Below are positions 35,552 through 43,846 of a DNA stretch of 51,889 nt, piece after piece. The notes under the pieces are model-generated. The model worked only from the letters and a program-made list of their open reading frames with translations, ran no database searches and was not told the origin of the DNA. The position numbers and the translations under genes are program-made. Origin of the DNA: Cyclobacteriaceae bacterium (GTDB lineage: Bacteria > Bacteroidota > Bacteroidia > Cytophagales > Cyclobacteriaceae). The DNA is taken from assembly GCA_028285445.1 (NCBI GenBank), contig JANQPQ010000022.1, positions 1-51,889 of the forward strand. The letters run 5' to 3'. Numbering within the stretch: position 1 is the first letter of the stretch; every line of letters starts with the position of its first letter.

Positions 35552-36265
35552 ATGAGAAGCATAGAAGTTTGCCTGAGCCCGGAGTTAATTCACCTCCATG
35601 ATCTCAGTGAGAAGATAGTGGTAGTAATTGATGTGCTAAGAGCTACCTCCTGTATTACAACTGCAATTGCGCATGGCGTGGAAAGTATTACTCCATTCTC
35701 CAATCTTGAAGATTGCCGGGCTATGAAAGCTAAGGGGTATTTCATAGCTGGCGAAAGAAATGGTGCAACGGTAGAAGGTTTCGATTTTGGAAACTCGCCC
35801 TTCAGTTATATGAAAGAGGAATTGGTTGGTGAGAAAATTGCCATAACCACCACAAATGGAACCACAGCCATAAATAAATCACTGGGGGCCAGCGACGTAA
35901 TCATCGGCAGTTTTCTGAATATCCAATCAGTGGTAAACTATCTGAAGAACCAGGAGCACAATGCTTTGCTATTCTGTTCAGGGTGGAAAGGACGGGTGAG
36001 TTTAGAAGATACGCTTTGCGCCGGGTCAATCGTCTCCTCACTTAAAGACAGTTTCCAAACTGACGGGGATACTACCATCGCTGCCGAAGCACTTATCGCC
36101 GCAGCCAACAACCACCTGGTTAGTTTTCTCCAGGGAAGTTCTCATGTGGAAAGACTGAAGAAGTTAGACATTCAAAAAGATGTTGATTTCTGCCTCACGC
36201 CAAACCAATATGATGTTGTTCCGATTTTGAAGGCCGGCGAGCTGGTAGACTTAGGAGCGGCTTAG
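35552..36265 (+). CDS. comB: 2-phosphosulfolactate phosphatase (ComB-like)
   Basis: 237 residues matching the ComB family: VVVIDVLRATSCITTAIAHG (23-42, the Asp-Arg signature), FIAGERNGATVEGFDFGNSP, ITTTNGTTAI and LLFCSGWKGRVSLEDTLCAG. ComB hydrolyses 2-phospho-3-sulfolactate in archaeal coenzyme M synthesis; in bacteria it is found without that pathway and its product may feed sulfolactate metabolism (inference). No ComA or ComC is nearby. Its last 15 bases overlap the convergent MazG-like gene. Confidence 0.9.
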   Translation: MRSIEVCLSPELIHLHDLSEKIVVVIDVLRATSCITTAIAHGVESITPFSNLEDCRAMKAKGYFIAGERNGATVEGFDFGNSPFSYMKEELVGEKIAITTTNGTTAINKSLGASDVIIGSFLNIQSVVNYLKNQEHNALLFCSGWKGRVSLEDTLCAGSIVSSLKDSFQTDGDTTIAAEALIAAANNHLVSFLQGSSHVERLKKLDIQKDVDFCLTPNQYDVVPILKAGELVDLGAA

Positions 36266-36604
36266 CTTATCATTGCTCTTATGCCGATCTGCGTCACGGC
36301 TGCTTTTCTTATTTAGATTTTTTTCAAAGGCCGAAGTAAGATCTACCCCTGTTTGATTTGCCAGGCAAAGCACTACCCAGAGTACATCGGCCAACTCATC
36401 GGCCAGGTCTTTGTCTTTATCCGATTCCTTAAAGGACTGCTCTCCGTACTTTCGAGAGATTATCCTGGCTACCTCCCCCACCTCCTCGGTAAGTATGGCC
36501 ATGTTGGTGAGTTCATTAAAATACCGAACACCGGTAGACTGTATCCATTTGTCTACGGTTTGCTGTGCTTCAGCGATTGTCATTACACTGGATTTTGAGT
36601 TCAC
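36251..36604 (-). CDS. MazG-like nucleotide pyrophosphohydrolase
   Basis: Likely hydrolyses (d)NTPs to monophosphates as a house-cleaning enzyme. The EExxE...ExxD motif is visible: ILTEEVGEVARII (near 38-50) and LADELADVLWVVLCLA (near 67-82). 117 residues from GTG 36604, which overlaps the dtd stop as GTGA; ATG 36583 (110 residues) is an alternative. Tight linkage to dtd suggests one transcript. Its 3' end overlaps comB by 15 bases. Confidence 0.85.
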   Translation of the reverse strand: MNSKSSVMTIAEAQQTVDKWIQSTGVRYFNELTNMAILTEEVGEVARIISRKYGEQSFKESDKDKDLADELADVLWVVLCLANQTGVDLTSAFEKNLNKKSSRDADRHKSNDKLSRS

Positions 36605-37053
36605 TTCTTGTCTTTGCTATCAATTATGATGGTTACAGGACCATCGTTCACTAGTGAGACCTTCATATCTGCTCCAAATTCTCCTGTTTGTACTTCAGTT
36701 GGCAAAATACTGTTTAGCGATTGTACAAACCTATCATAAATTGGAATTGATACTTCAGGCTTTGCGGCCTTAATGTAGGACGGTCGATTACCCTTTTTGG
36801 TACTTGCATGCAGTGTAAATTGACTTACCACCAGTGCTTCCCCACCAACATCAAGCAAGCTAAGATTCATTACCCCTTTATCATCGTTGAATATCCGTAG
36901 GTTGGCAATTTTGGCCGAAAGCCAGTTTACATCTTCGTCGCCGTCAGCTTCTTCAATGCCAATTAGTACTACCAAACCACTGGTAATACCGCCAACGATT
37001 TCACCATCAATCTTCACTGAGGCTTCTTTAGATCTTTGTATTACCGCAATCAT
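36601..37053 (-). CDS. dtd: D-aminoacyl-tRNA deacylase
   Basis: Removes D-amino acids (and glycine from mischarged tRNA-Ala) from tRNAs. The two active-site motifs SQFTL (near 78) and NDGPVT (near 137, the NxGPVT cross-subunit motif) are present, with MIAVIQRSKEASVKIDG at the N-terminus. 150 residues is typical. It is third in a minus-strand run (37533 gene, ykvA-like gene, dtd, MazG-like gene) with spacings of 45 and 23 bases and a 4-base overlap, probably an operon. Confidence 0.96.
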   Translation of the reverse strand: MIAVIQRSKEASVKIDGEIVGGITSGLVVLIGIEEADGDEDVNWLSAKIANLRIFNDDKGVMNLSLLDVGGEALVVSQFTLHASTKKGNRPSYIKAAKPEVSIPIYDRFVQSLNSILPTEVQTGEFGADMKVSLVNDGPVTIIIDSKDKK

Positions 37054-37076
37054 GCGGTAAAGTAATCAAAATACAG

Positions 37077-37487
37077 TTATTGGGGCAGCTTGCCGGTGTT
37101 TTCCCAGGCGAGAAACGCGTTTATCTCCTTCTCAAGTGTCTTAAACACCCATAGTACCACAGTTAAATCGTCGATCAAACCGGATACCGGAATAAAATCT
37201 GGAATAAGGTCGAGTGGGGTAACAAAATAAATCAACGCCGCCACCAGAATTAGTATCGATTTCCAGGGCAACGCCCGGTACTCTCCTTTGACATAGGCTC
37301 TAATCAGGCGGATAATTATCATTACGCGCTCGGTAAGTTTCTCAAACTTTATTTTACCAAGGCCAATACTTTTTAGTTTGTTTGTTGAATTGAGCAAAAG
37401 TGCCTTGAGGCGGCTTTTATCCTTCAGGACACCAGAAGCCTTTTTTTGGGCTTTCTGGAAATGCTTGTTTTCCATCTTCTCTTCCAT
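37077..37487 (-). CDS. YkvA-like DUF1232 membrane protein
   Basis: 136 residues. The DUF1232 motif is clear: YFVTPLDLIPDFIPVSGLIDD (about 88-108) preceded by LPWKSILILVAALIYF and followed by LTVVLWVFKTLEKE. It is probably an inner-membrane protein with a basic N-terminal cytoplasmic part. Function unknown. It begins 45 bases after the preceding minus-strand gene and ends 23 bases before dtd. A second ATG 4 codons in is an alternative start. Confidence 0.88.
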   Translation of the reverse strand: MEEKMENKHFQKAQKKASGVLKDKSRLKALLLNSTNKLKSIGLGKIKFEKLTERVMIIIRLIRAYVKGEYRALPWKSILILVAALIYFVTPLDLIPDFIPVSGLIDDLTVVLWVFKTLEKEINAFLAWENTGKLPQ

Positions 37488-37532
37488 CGCATTTCTCCTT
37501 TTTTGTACATGAATAGCAAAATACCAGCCAAA

Positions 37533-38054
37533 CTAGAACGATTGCCTGATTTCATCTTTAACGAAATTTAAGGCATGAGAGATTGGATCAGGGTTTTTTT
37601 CCATAGATTTCTCAAACACCTTCCTTGATAAGTCAAGGGCTGTGGCATCATCAGTAACTTCGCTGGCTGCATTGTTTATAGTTACGATCAGGTCTTCCTT
37701 GGCATTTTTTACCATATCCCAAGCTTCTTCCGTCATGTAAACTTGTTGTGAAACATTATGGTTATACTCTTCTCGGATTTCGTTTAGCAGGAGTTGATGC
37801 AGTGCCCGGGCATTCAGCTCTCCTCTATTTACCCTGGGAATAAGACTATTGGGGCTCATTCTTTCTAAAAAAAGACATATCCGCTCGTAAGCCTGTAATC
37901 TGATTGGCAGTACTGTCTCGGTACTTCTTGTTTTTGCCTCCAGCAATTTCTTCTCAAGTTCTTTGTTCAAAAACGATTTTGTAACCAGGTACATAGCATA
38001 AAGCACTAATCCGGCTGGTATTAAAAGTTTTGCAAACTCTGCGAGTAATTCCAT
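37533..38054 (-). CDS. Membrane-anchored protein of unknown function
   Basis: 173 residues. One N-terminal helix (about 8-27, FAKLLIPAGLVLYAMYLVTK) is followed by a basic/acidic helix (NKELEKKLLEAKTRS) and a soluble helical domain with LRLQAYERICLFLERM-like residues (QAYERICLFLERMSP, 55-69) and LLNEIREEYNHN. This looks like a conserved Bacteroidota family, but I cannot name it with certainty. It starts the probable operon with YkvA, Dtd and MazG-like genes, divergent from the IscA-like gene. Confidence 0.75.
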   Translation of the reverse strand: MELLAEFAKLLIPAGLVLYAMYLVTKSFLNKELEKKLLEAKTRSTETVLPIRLQAYERICLFLERMSPNSLIPRVNRGELNARALHQLLLNEIREEYNHNVSQQVYMTEEAWDMVKNAKEDLIVTINNAASEVTDDATALDLSRKVFEKSMEKNPDPISHALNFVKDEIRQSF

Positions 38055-38161
38055 ATTCCTCTGTTAATAGTAACGATCTCTGTTTTTCGCGTAGTACGTT
38101 TGCCCTAAATTTAAAGAAATTTTAAGGGGCTAAAAACTACCCCCCAGGCTAAAACCTTTAG

Positions 38162-38464
38162 TTGGACAAATTAATACCCATAGAGATTACCGATAAGGCC
38201 TACGATGAAATCAAGAATATTATCGCTAAAAAAAATATTCCTGATGACTATGGACTCAGAATAGGCATTCAAGGTGCAGGTTGCGTAGGCGTATCTTATC
38301 TATTGGGATTTGATAAGAAAAAGGAAGATGATGATGCTTTTGGGCACAAAGAGCTAAACATCTATGTTAGCAGAAAGCATTTTCTGTACCTGGCAGGCAT
38401 GCAAATAGACTTCCACGAAGGCGCTGATGCCCAAGGCTTTGTTTTCGAAAAATTGGAGAATTAG
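38162..38464 (+). CDS. IscA/HesB-like protein lacking the C-terminal Cys pair
   Basis: A 100-residue A-type Fe-S carrier homologue: ITDKAYDEIKNIIAKK, GLRIGIQGAGCVGVSY with Cys41 in the position of the first ligand, and HFLYLAGMQIDFHEG. Canonical members end with a NPNA..CGCGxSF stretch holding two more ligands; here the protein stops after GFVFEKLEN, so only one Cys remains. No frameshift is visible, and the stop lies in the folB overlap. TTG 38162 is the only usable start. It may have a structural role or bind differently (inference). The nearest other genes, folB and DivIVA, do not suggest Fe-S work. Confidence 0.85.
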   Translation: MDKLIPIEITDKAYDEIKNIIAKKNIPDDYGLRIGIQGAGCVGVSYLLGFDKKKEDDDAFGHKELNIYVSRKHFLYLAGMQIDFHEGADAQGFVFEKLEN

Positions 38465-38823
38465 TTTTCTCGGGATTTGTGTACTCTTACTGTAGCACTT
38501 TCACACTCTCCATGCAGTGGGGGGTTGAGTTTTGATACTACCACCTCCACATTTTCCACTTCTGTAAATTCTGCGATAGTCATCTCAGCGATTCTATTTC
38601 CCACGTGCTCGATAAGCTTTGAAGGCACCGCCATTTCTCTTGAAATTATATAATAGAGCTTTTCGTAATCAATGGTACCGTTTAAGTCGTCATTTTCTGC
38701 GCCGGTGCTAAAATCTGTAGTTACTGAAATATCAACCCGGAAATTGTTGCCATTCTTGCGCTCTTCCTCGTGTACACCGTGATATGCAAAGATGTTAATT
38801 CCACGCAATGAGATTTCGCCCAT
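38461..38823 (-). CDS. folB: Dihydroneopterin aldolase
   Basis: Folate pathway enzyme that cleaves 7,8-dihydroneopterin to 6-hydroxymethyl-dihydropterin and glycolaldehyde. Motifs: ISLRGINIFAYHGVHEEERKNG in pieces (ISLRGINIFAYHGVH, 4-18), IDYEKLY (near 52), LIEHVGNRIAE and the C-terminal KLNPPLHGECESATVRV. 120 residues from ATG 38823 is normal; the preceding TTG is not needed. It is 6 bases downstream of the DivIVA-domain gene and overlaps the IscA-like gene by 4 bases at the 3' end. Confidence 0.94.
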   Translation of the reverse strand: MGEISLRGINIFAYHGVHEEERKNGNNFRVDISVTTDFSTGAENDDLNGTIDYEKLYYIISREMAVPSKLIEHVGNRIAEMTIAEFTEVENVEVVVSKLNPPLHGECESATVRVHKSREN

Positions 38824-38829
38824 CAATAT

Positions 38830-39729
38830 TTAGATTTCGTCAAAGAATGAAGTTGATGTGGTATCATTCGAAGCCTTTTTGTTTGGCTCTTCCGGTTCGG
38901 TTGGCGCCATCTCCTCTTCTACTTCCACCGTTCCTCCTACCTGCTGCTCTTCAGTTTCAGTAGTAGTAACGTCATCAATTGCCGGTTCCACAACCGGTAA
39001 ATCCTGCTCAACTTCAGGTTCATTAGAAATAGGCTCTGGTGGCTCCATCGTTTCCTGAATCTGTGAATCCTCTGGTGTAGTTTGCACTTCATCGGCAGGG
39101 TCGCCTGTCATTTCTGGCTCAACCTGGGTAACGCTCCCCGCTTCTACCTTGTTGGCTGCGTTGAAATTGTCTAGCGTAGTTTTTCGAAGCTGTTCATCTA
39201 CATCAAATGACTTAATCTTCTCTGTTGCCCTTTTCACTTTCTCTAAGGTGTCATTGGCTACCCCCTTAAGGTCATCAAGCAGATTATCTTTCACATTCTC
39301 CAATGCTTTGTAAGACTTAGCCAACTCTTTAAGTTGAATCTCTGTCTCCTCCAGCCGGTGCCTCGCGCTGAGCTCTGCCTCTTCGATTAACTCCCGGGCC
39401 TTGTTTTTTGCATCGCTTAGCAAGGCCTCGGCCTTCATCTGTGTTTCCTTCATGTGAAGCTCTGCAGTTTTATTGGCCTGATCAATCATGTTGGCCCCGG
39501 TATCTTCGGCTGTCTTTAGCGTCTTGAAAAGAGAACTCTCGACCTCTCTTAGTTTCTCTACTTCCTTTTCAGATGCTTCCAGTTTTATTCTTAACTCTTT
39601 GGTTTCTTCCAGCACTTTTTCCCATTCCTGGGACAGCGACTGCAAAAAAGCCTCTACTTCATCCTTGTCTAGCCCTCTAAAAGCCTTCTCGAAAGTCTTT
39701 TGCCTTATTTCAAGCGGGGTAATTTTCAT
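38830..39729 (-). CDS. DivIVA-domain coiled-coil protein
   Basis: 299 residues. The N-terminus MKITPLEIRQKTFEKAFRG and DKDEVEAFLQSL is the DivIVA/Wag31 lipid-binding domain. A long coiled coil follows (about 35-185, rich in E/K/L heptads), then a Pro/Glu/Thr-rich acidic tail (about 195-290) and a short end TSTSFFDEI. In Firmicutes and Actinobacteria such proteins mark curved membranes at poles or septa; in Bacteroidota the role is not known. It is 6 bases upstream of folB, an unexpected partner. The 201 bases upstream to 39930 show no clear promoter. Confidence 0.88.
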   Translation of the reverse strand: MKITPLEIRQKTFEKAFRGLDKDEVEAFLQSLSQEWEKVLEETKELRIKLEASEKEVEKLREVESSLFKTLKTAEDTGANMIDQANKTAELHMKETQMKAEALLSDAKNKARELIEEAELSARHRLEETEIQLKELAKSYKALENVKDNLLDDLKGVANDTLEKVKRATEKIKSFDVDEQLRKTTLDNFNAANKVEAGSVTQVEPEMTGDPADEVQTTPEDSQIQETMEPPEPISNEPEVEQDLPVVEPAIDDVTTTETEEQQVGGTVEVEEEMAPTEPEEPNKKASNDTTSTSFFDEI

Positions 39730-39930
39730 TGCATTCTTTTTAGCTACTTATTAATAACGAAATATTCACGGCGGTGGTGCCATCTTGGCCAGCGAACCTT
39801 ATGCAAAGGTAATTCAACCTTGAAAGTAGTCGAATCCCCATATGCTACAATTTACACCATTTCGCCCAAAACTTTCATATTAGAAATAAATTGTACTTAT
39901 TACGCCTGCTAAGTAGTTAGCAGATCGAAA

Positions 39931-40566
39931 ATGGCTACCATTCGCATTGACGGCAATAAAAAGGGGGCGGTTTTGGTGTTGTGGAAGATTGAAGAGACAG
40001 AAGATGAACTTATCAAAATGCTACCCCCCACCTCTGATGTAACCGAAGAAATAGAGGGGATGAAATTCCAAAAACGACGGCTGGAAACCATCGCCAGTCG
40101 GGTGGCAGTACAGCAGGCGGTATTTGAGTTTGGCGAGGCTTACCATGGCGTAAGAAAAGATGAATTCGGCAAACCACATCTCATCGACTCCAACCTTCAT
40201 ATCTCAATTTCTCACTGCTACCCCGTGGTGGCCGGACTGGTGCACCAGGCTTATCCGGTTGGTGTAGACCTGGAAAGGCGAACTGACAAAATCAGGCGTA
40301 TTCAGCAAAAGTTTCTTAGCGAGCAGGAACTCCTTGATGCCAATGGAGATATTGACAAGCTAACTTTACTTTGGTGCATCAAGGAAGCTCTTTACAAAGC
40401 TTTTGGCAGGAAGCAACTGATATTCAAAGAGCATCTTGAGATTACACCATTTGAGTTACTTGAAAACGGTACTTGCACAGGCCTAGTGAAGAATGGCTCG
40501 CACTTACAGCAGTATGATCTGGAATATTTCCATTTTGAAGATCAGGTGGTAGCTTATACCCTATAG
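39931..40566 (+). CDS. 4'-phosphopantetheinyl transferase superfamily protein
   Basis: Transfers the phosphopantetheine arm from CoA to carrier proteins. Mg2+-binding Asp and Glu are in VGVDLERR (near 110-117) and the WCIKEALYKAFGR motif (near 149-161) is complete; HISISHCYPVVAGLV holds the usual substrate His region. 211 residues is Sfp-like. Whether it serves fatty acid ACP or a secondary carrier is unknown; fabG is 20 kb away. Its 3' end overlaps the SirB1-like gene by 6 bases. Confidence 0.88.
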   Translation: MATIRIDGNKKGAVLVLWKIEETEDELIKMLPPTSDVTEEIEGMKFQKRRLETIASRVAVQQAVFEFGEAYHGVRKDEFGKPHLIDSNLHISISHCYPVVAGLVHQAYPVGVDLERRTDKIRRIQQKFLSEQELLDANGDIDKLTLLWCIKEALYKAFGRKQLIFKEHLEITPFELLENGTCTGLVKNGSHLQQYDLEYFHFEDQVVAYTL

Positions 40567-41436
40567 GTCATCCTGTTCGGTGGGAGGCTCCTCGCTAATG
40601 CAGTTAAGAAGTTGCTTCACTTCATCAACTTTGTGATGATCACCAATCTTCTCAAAAGAAGCCATCAAATTGCGCATAACTCTTTTGAGAATATCAAGAT
40701 TATTGCAGGGCTCATAAAAGCTATCAATCGGTGTCAGTTTTAGTTCCGAAATGTAGTTGTCGATATCTTCCTTGAGAAAAATCAGGCCCCGGTTAAAGGC
40801 ATTGACATAAAATTGCGTATCGGTGTTTTTGTAAGTGAGAATAAACAGATTTGGTAGATTAACACCATATACGGGCATTTTAAGCTTTTGTGCAACCAGC
40901 ATATAAATAGCACAGAGCGAGATCGGGTTCCCCTTTTTCGATTCCAACACCGCGTTAATCATTGAATTACTTGGTGAGTGAAAATTCTTGGTGTTAGCAC
41001 TGAATTTTAGCTTACTGAACAAAACTCCATTCAGGATCTTGATCTGATCATAGGGGTGGATATCTTGCTTGAACTCCAGCCAGGCTTCATAATATATCTG
41101 CTCAAGCTCTTTCCTCAACTCATCGTATTCCAGATCTGGATATTGGTAGGTACTCACCAGCCAAAGGCCCATCAACAGATCTTGATCATTAGTTGCGACC
41201 CAATCCCGAAGCCTCACCTGCAAATATTCGAACTGAAGGGTATGAATAATTTCCTCAATTCTCCTCTGCACAATTGGGCTGAAGTTTTGCTCCCACTCCT
41301 CTTCCAATAGTGGAATTACCCCTCCGCCTAAAGAGAGTAGCTTTCCCTCAACATTTTGCAACACCTCCTGGTCTTCGTCGTCAAGCAACGAAACCAGGGC
41401 CTTCAATTCCTTTTTAGATATAATCTGCTTTGCCAA
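40561..41436 (-). CDS. SirB1/transglutaminase-like family protein
   Basis: 291 residues. The Transglut_core2 motif GNPISLCAIYMLVAQKLKMPVYGVNLP (about 172-198) holds the Cys that corresponds to the catalytic residue of transglutaminases, and a TQFYVNAFNRG segment holds the position where a His is usual but Asn is seen. C-terminal helices resemble tetratricopeptide-like parts of YchA/SirB1. Enzymatic activity is unproven for the family. Convergent with the PPTase gene. Confidence 0.83.
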   Translation of the reverse strand: MAKQIISKKELKALVSLLDDEDQEVLQNVEGKLLSLGGGVIPLLEEEWEQNFSPIVQRRIEEIIHTLQFEYLQVRLRDWVATNDQDLLMGLWLVSTYQYPDLEYDELRKELEQIYYEAWLEFKQDIHPYDQIKILNGVLFSKLKFSANTKNFHSPSNSMINAVLESKKGNPISLCAIYMLVAQKLKMPVYGVNLPNLFILTYKNTDTQFYVNAFNRGLIFLKEDIDNYISELKLTPIDSFYEPCNNLDILKRVMRNLMASFEKIGDHHKVDEVKQLLNCISEEPPTEQDDL

Positions 41437-41515
41437 ATGCTTGTAAATTTATATTCATCAAATAAGTAAACTCTATAGCAATAAACAAACCAACTAGGCT
41501 AACGTTTATCACTAC

Positions 41516-41537
41516 TACTTTTGTTCTGGTAAAAGTA
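41516..41537 (+). promoter_or_regulatory. -7 element with mirrored arm before the DinB-like gene
   Basis: TACTTTTG (41516-41523) matches TAnnTTTG; TACTTTT (41516-41522) is mirrored by AAAAGTA (41531-41537) with an 8-base centre. The layout resembles the stronger repeat at 7058-7085. The ATG is 28 bases further. Confidence 0.5.
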
Positions 41538-41565
41538 TAAATTAGCTGGAATTCAACAGGATATT

Positions 41566-42093
41566 ATGACCAGGAAGGAATTTATCTTAGAACAAATGGC
41601 TACTGTAAGAAGCCGCAGTAAGGCACTAATCGGGGAAGTACCACAGAATTTATGGCTGGAGACACCTCCTGTAATCGAGAGCAATATTGACTGGCAGGTA
41701 GGGCATTTGATTGTTAGCCAATACTACAACATGGTGGTGGTGGTAACCGGCCGAAATCCGAGGTTTGCAGACATAATTCCTCTAAAACAGTATTTAATAA
41801 ATTATGCCCTGGGGTCAAAGCCAACCACCACGAACGAAGGAAAGCCATCTCCCGAGGAGCATTTAAGGTACCTTGATGCTACCGATGAGTTTTGTCGTGC
41901 AGAATTTCAGAATTTACCCGAAGAAGATCTCGATAACCCCCTGGAACCAGCTAAGCATGAGCACCCCGTGGCCAAGACGAAGTATGAAGCCGGCAATTGG
42001 TGCTTTCAGCACGAAATGTGGCATTGTGGCCAGATATCCTTAATCAAAAGAACTATCAACAACCCAACAAATTGGTTCAACATAAACCAATAG
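41566..42093 (+). CDS. DinB-family metal-binding protein
   Basis: 175 residues of the DinB/YfiT four-helix fold. Metal-binding histidines: His47 in QVGHLIVSQYY and the HEMWH pair near 150-154 in FQHEMWHCGQI. Such proteins act in thiol-dependent transfer or detoxification; no reaction can be deduced. The gene is 7 bases upstream of an AraC-type regulator, so they are probably cotranscribed. Confidence 0.85.
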   Translation: MTRKEFILEQMATVRSRSKALIGEVPQNLWLETPPVIESNIDWQVGHLIVSQYYNMVVVVTGRNPRFADIIPLKQYLINYALGSKPTTTNEGKPSPEEHLRYLDATDEFCRAEFQNLPEEDLDNPLEPAKHEHPVAKTKYEAGNWCFQHEMWHCGQISLIKRTINNPTNWFNINQ

Positions 42094-42100
42094 CCGACAC

Positions 42101-43147
42101 ATGTTCAAAGTAGATTTTGTAACCCTTTTCGCTTCTTTTGGCACTTTTCAGGGAGTGTTCTTTTCAGTGCTGATTTGGCTGAGACAGGGCAAAGCAATCT
42201 ATAACCGAATCTTTGCGGTATTTCTGTTAGTAACCAGCATCCGCATTGCGAAAAATATTGTCGTGCATGCGCGAGACCTTGATCCTGGGTTCCAAATGCC
42301 CTGGGAGCTCTGGCGCTTCCTGGTAAATTTTGGCATTGCCCACCAATTTGCCATTGGCCCGCTGTTTCTGCTTTATTTCTATTCGCGGATTAGAGATGAT
42401 TTTAGGTTTAAAAGGAGTTATTTGTGGCATTTCCTGCCCTACCTGTTACTTGCCCTCACCAGCCCCTGGCAGCCTTGGGCATTTTGGAAACATGGTGGCT
42501 TGTGGGCCTCCTACCTTTCAATACTTATTTATTACTTGGTGGCAGTTAAAATCTTCTACCAAACCAAGGGTTCCAGCAGCATTGATAATTTCCCAGAACT
42601 TAAACGATGGCTGCAATCATTGCTTATTATAGCTGGCTTGCTAATGGTTGCTTATTCGCCTGCGCTGTTCAAATACATAGGATACATTGGTGGATCTTTG
42701 CTTTACGCCATTGGCATCTATGGGGTAAGCGTGATGGTGTTAACAAATGGGCAGCTCTATCCGTGGTTCAGATCGAAATACAATGGAAGTACCCTTAATA
42801 GGGCGGCTATTGTAACTATCGCCGAGACGCTTCAAAAACTCATGACAGAACAACGTTTATTCACAGATAGTGGACTGGCTTTAAAGGATGTGGCCTCCCA
42901 AATAGGTATTGCGCCACACCGGCTCTCCCAGGTAATCAACAAGCATTATGGAATGAGCTTTTCAGATTACGTTAACCAATTTCGAATCGAAGCCGCCAAA
43001 TCAATGTTGACCGATCCGGAAAAGGCTAACCTTAAAATTGCCGCTATTGCCTATGACTGCGGATTCGGAGCGCTGTCATCATTCAATACCATTTTCAGAA
43101 AACATACCGGCCAAACTCCTTCGAATTTTAGGAAGAAGGCGCATTAA
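42101..43147 (+). CDS. Membrane-embedded AraC-family regulator
   Basis: 348 residues. About seven hydrophobic segments (residues 8-220) precede a C-terminal AraC helix-turn-helix domain (about 240-345): GLALKDVASQIGIAPHRLSQVINKHYGMSFSDYV in pieces, then FRIEAAKSML and IAYDCGFGALSSFNTIFRKHTGQTPSNFR. This combination of a membrane sensor and DNA-binding domain is frequent in Bacteroidota. It is cotranscribed with the DinB-like gene; target genes unknown. Confidence 0.92.
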   Translation: MFKVDFVTLFASFGTFQGVFFSVLIWLRQGKAIYNRIFAVFLLVTSIRIAKNIVVHARDLDPGFQMPWELWRFLVNFGIAHQFAIGPLFLLYFYSRIRDDFRFKRSYLWHFLPYLLLALTSPWQPWAFWKHGGLWASYLSILIYYLVAVKIFYQTKGSSSIDNFPELKRWLQSLLIIAGLLMVAYSPALFKYIGYIGGSLLYAIGIYGVSVMVLTNGQLYPWFRSKYNGSTLNRAAIVTIAETLQKLMTEQRLFTDSGLALKDVASQIGIAPHRLSQVINKHYGMSFSDYVNQFRIEAAKSMLTDPEKANLKIAAIAYDCGFGALSSFNTIFRKHTGQTPSNFRKKAH

Positions 43148-43233
43148 TCTGCCTAAATCTATATCAATATTATAATGCTGATAGTCGGTCCAGCCTTCAT
43201 CAGGTATTATTGGCTGAATTTAAAATATACACC

Positions 43234-43749
43234 ATGAAAAAAGGACTAATTGCAATTCTTCTATTGTGTTCAACCTCTTTGCTAGTGGCCCAGGTTGATG
43301 AGGCTGCCATTCAAAAAGAAATAGACGAACAACTTTGGAAACCCTTTATTGAAAGCTGGGGCAACTTCGATGCTGAAAAATTCAACGACCTGCACACGGA
43401 TGATGTACTTAGAGCAAGTGCCTGGTCACTGAGAATTGGCAGTGAGTACAAAGATCGCAATAAGGAGCGGTTTGCTCAGAATTTGGCAGATAAGCGTAAG
43501 CGCTCGATACAGTTTTGGTTCGAGCATCGCAAAACGAATCCAACGCTTTCTTATGAAGTGGGTTATTACAAAGTGATTGCAAGCAAGCCTGGGGAAGATG
43601 AGTCTTACCACTATGCCCGATTTCATGTGGTAATAAAGAAGGTAGATGGCAAGTGGAAAATAGCTCAGGATTGGGACACCAATAATATCAATGGTGTAGC
43701 GGTTACTGAGGCAGATTTCGCCAAAGCCAAAGGCCCCATTCTACAATAA
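43234..43749 (+). CDS. Exported SnoaL/NTF2-like protein
   Basis: 171 residues from ATG 43234, which exposes a signal peptide (MKKGLIAILLLCSTSLLVAQ); a TTG at 43210 would hide it. The mature part has the NTF2/SnoaL-like order: helix with LWKPFIESWGNFDAEKFNDLHTDDVLRAS in pieces, then RIGSEYKDRNKERFAQ, and strands HVVIKKVDGKWKIAQDWDT. The KVDGKWKIAQDWD ending is typical of DUF4440-like proteins. Catalysis is unproven. A strong terminator follows 23 bases after the stop. Confidence 0.82.
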   Translation: MKKGLIAILLLCSTSLLVAQVDEAAIQKEIDEQLWKPFIESWGNFDAEKFNDLHTDDVLRASAWSLRIGSEYKDRNKERFAQNLADKRKRSIQFWFEHRKTNPTLSYEVGYYKVIASKPGEDESYHYARFHVVIKKVDGKWKIAQDWDTNNINGVAVTEADFAKAKGPILQ

Positions 43750-43772
43750 CATAGTAGAACTCTTTTTAGGCA

Positions 43773-43804
43773 AGGTCAGCTCCCGATGGGAGTTGGCCTG
43801 TTTT
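43773..43804 (+). terminator. Intrinsic terminator after the SnoaL-like gene
   Basis: 43773-43784 (AGGTCAGCTCCC) pairs with 43788-43799 across a 3-base loop with two G-T wobbles, followed by GTTTT. It ends the plus-strand unit. Confidence 0.85.
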
Positions 43805-43846
43805 AATTCTTCTTCAAGTATTTATCAGGCACGGGCACTCAACTCC

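Noticed and set aside
38101-38161. Hairpin GGGG...CCCC before the IscA-like gene as terminator or switch
   Set aside because: Only four G-C pairs with a long loop and no T-run.
43210-43749. SnoaL-like gene starting at TTG 43210
   Set aside because: ATG 43234 begins a clean signal peptide.
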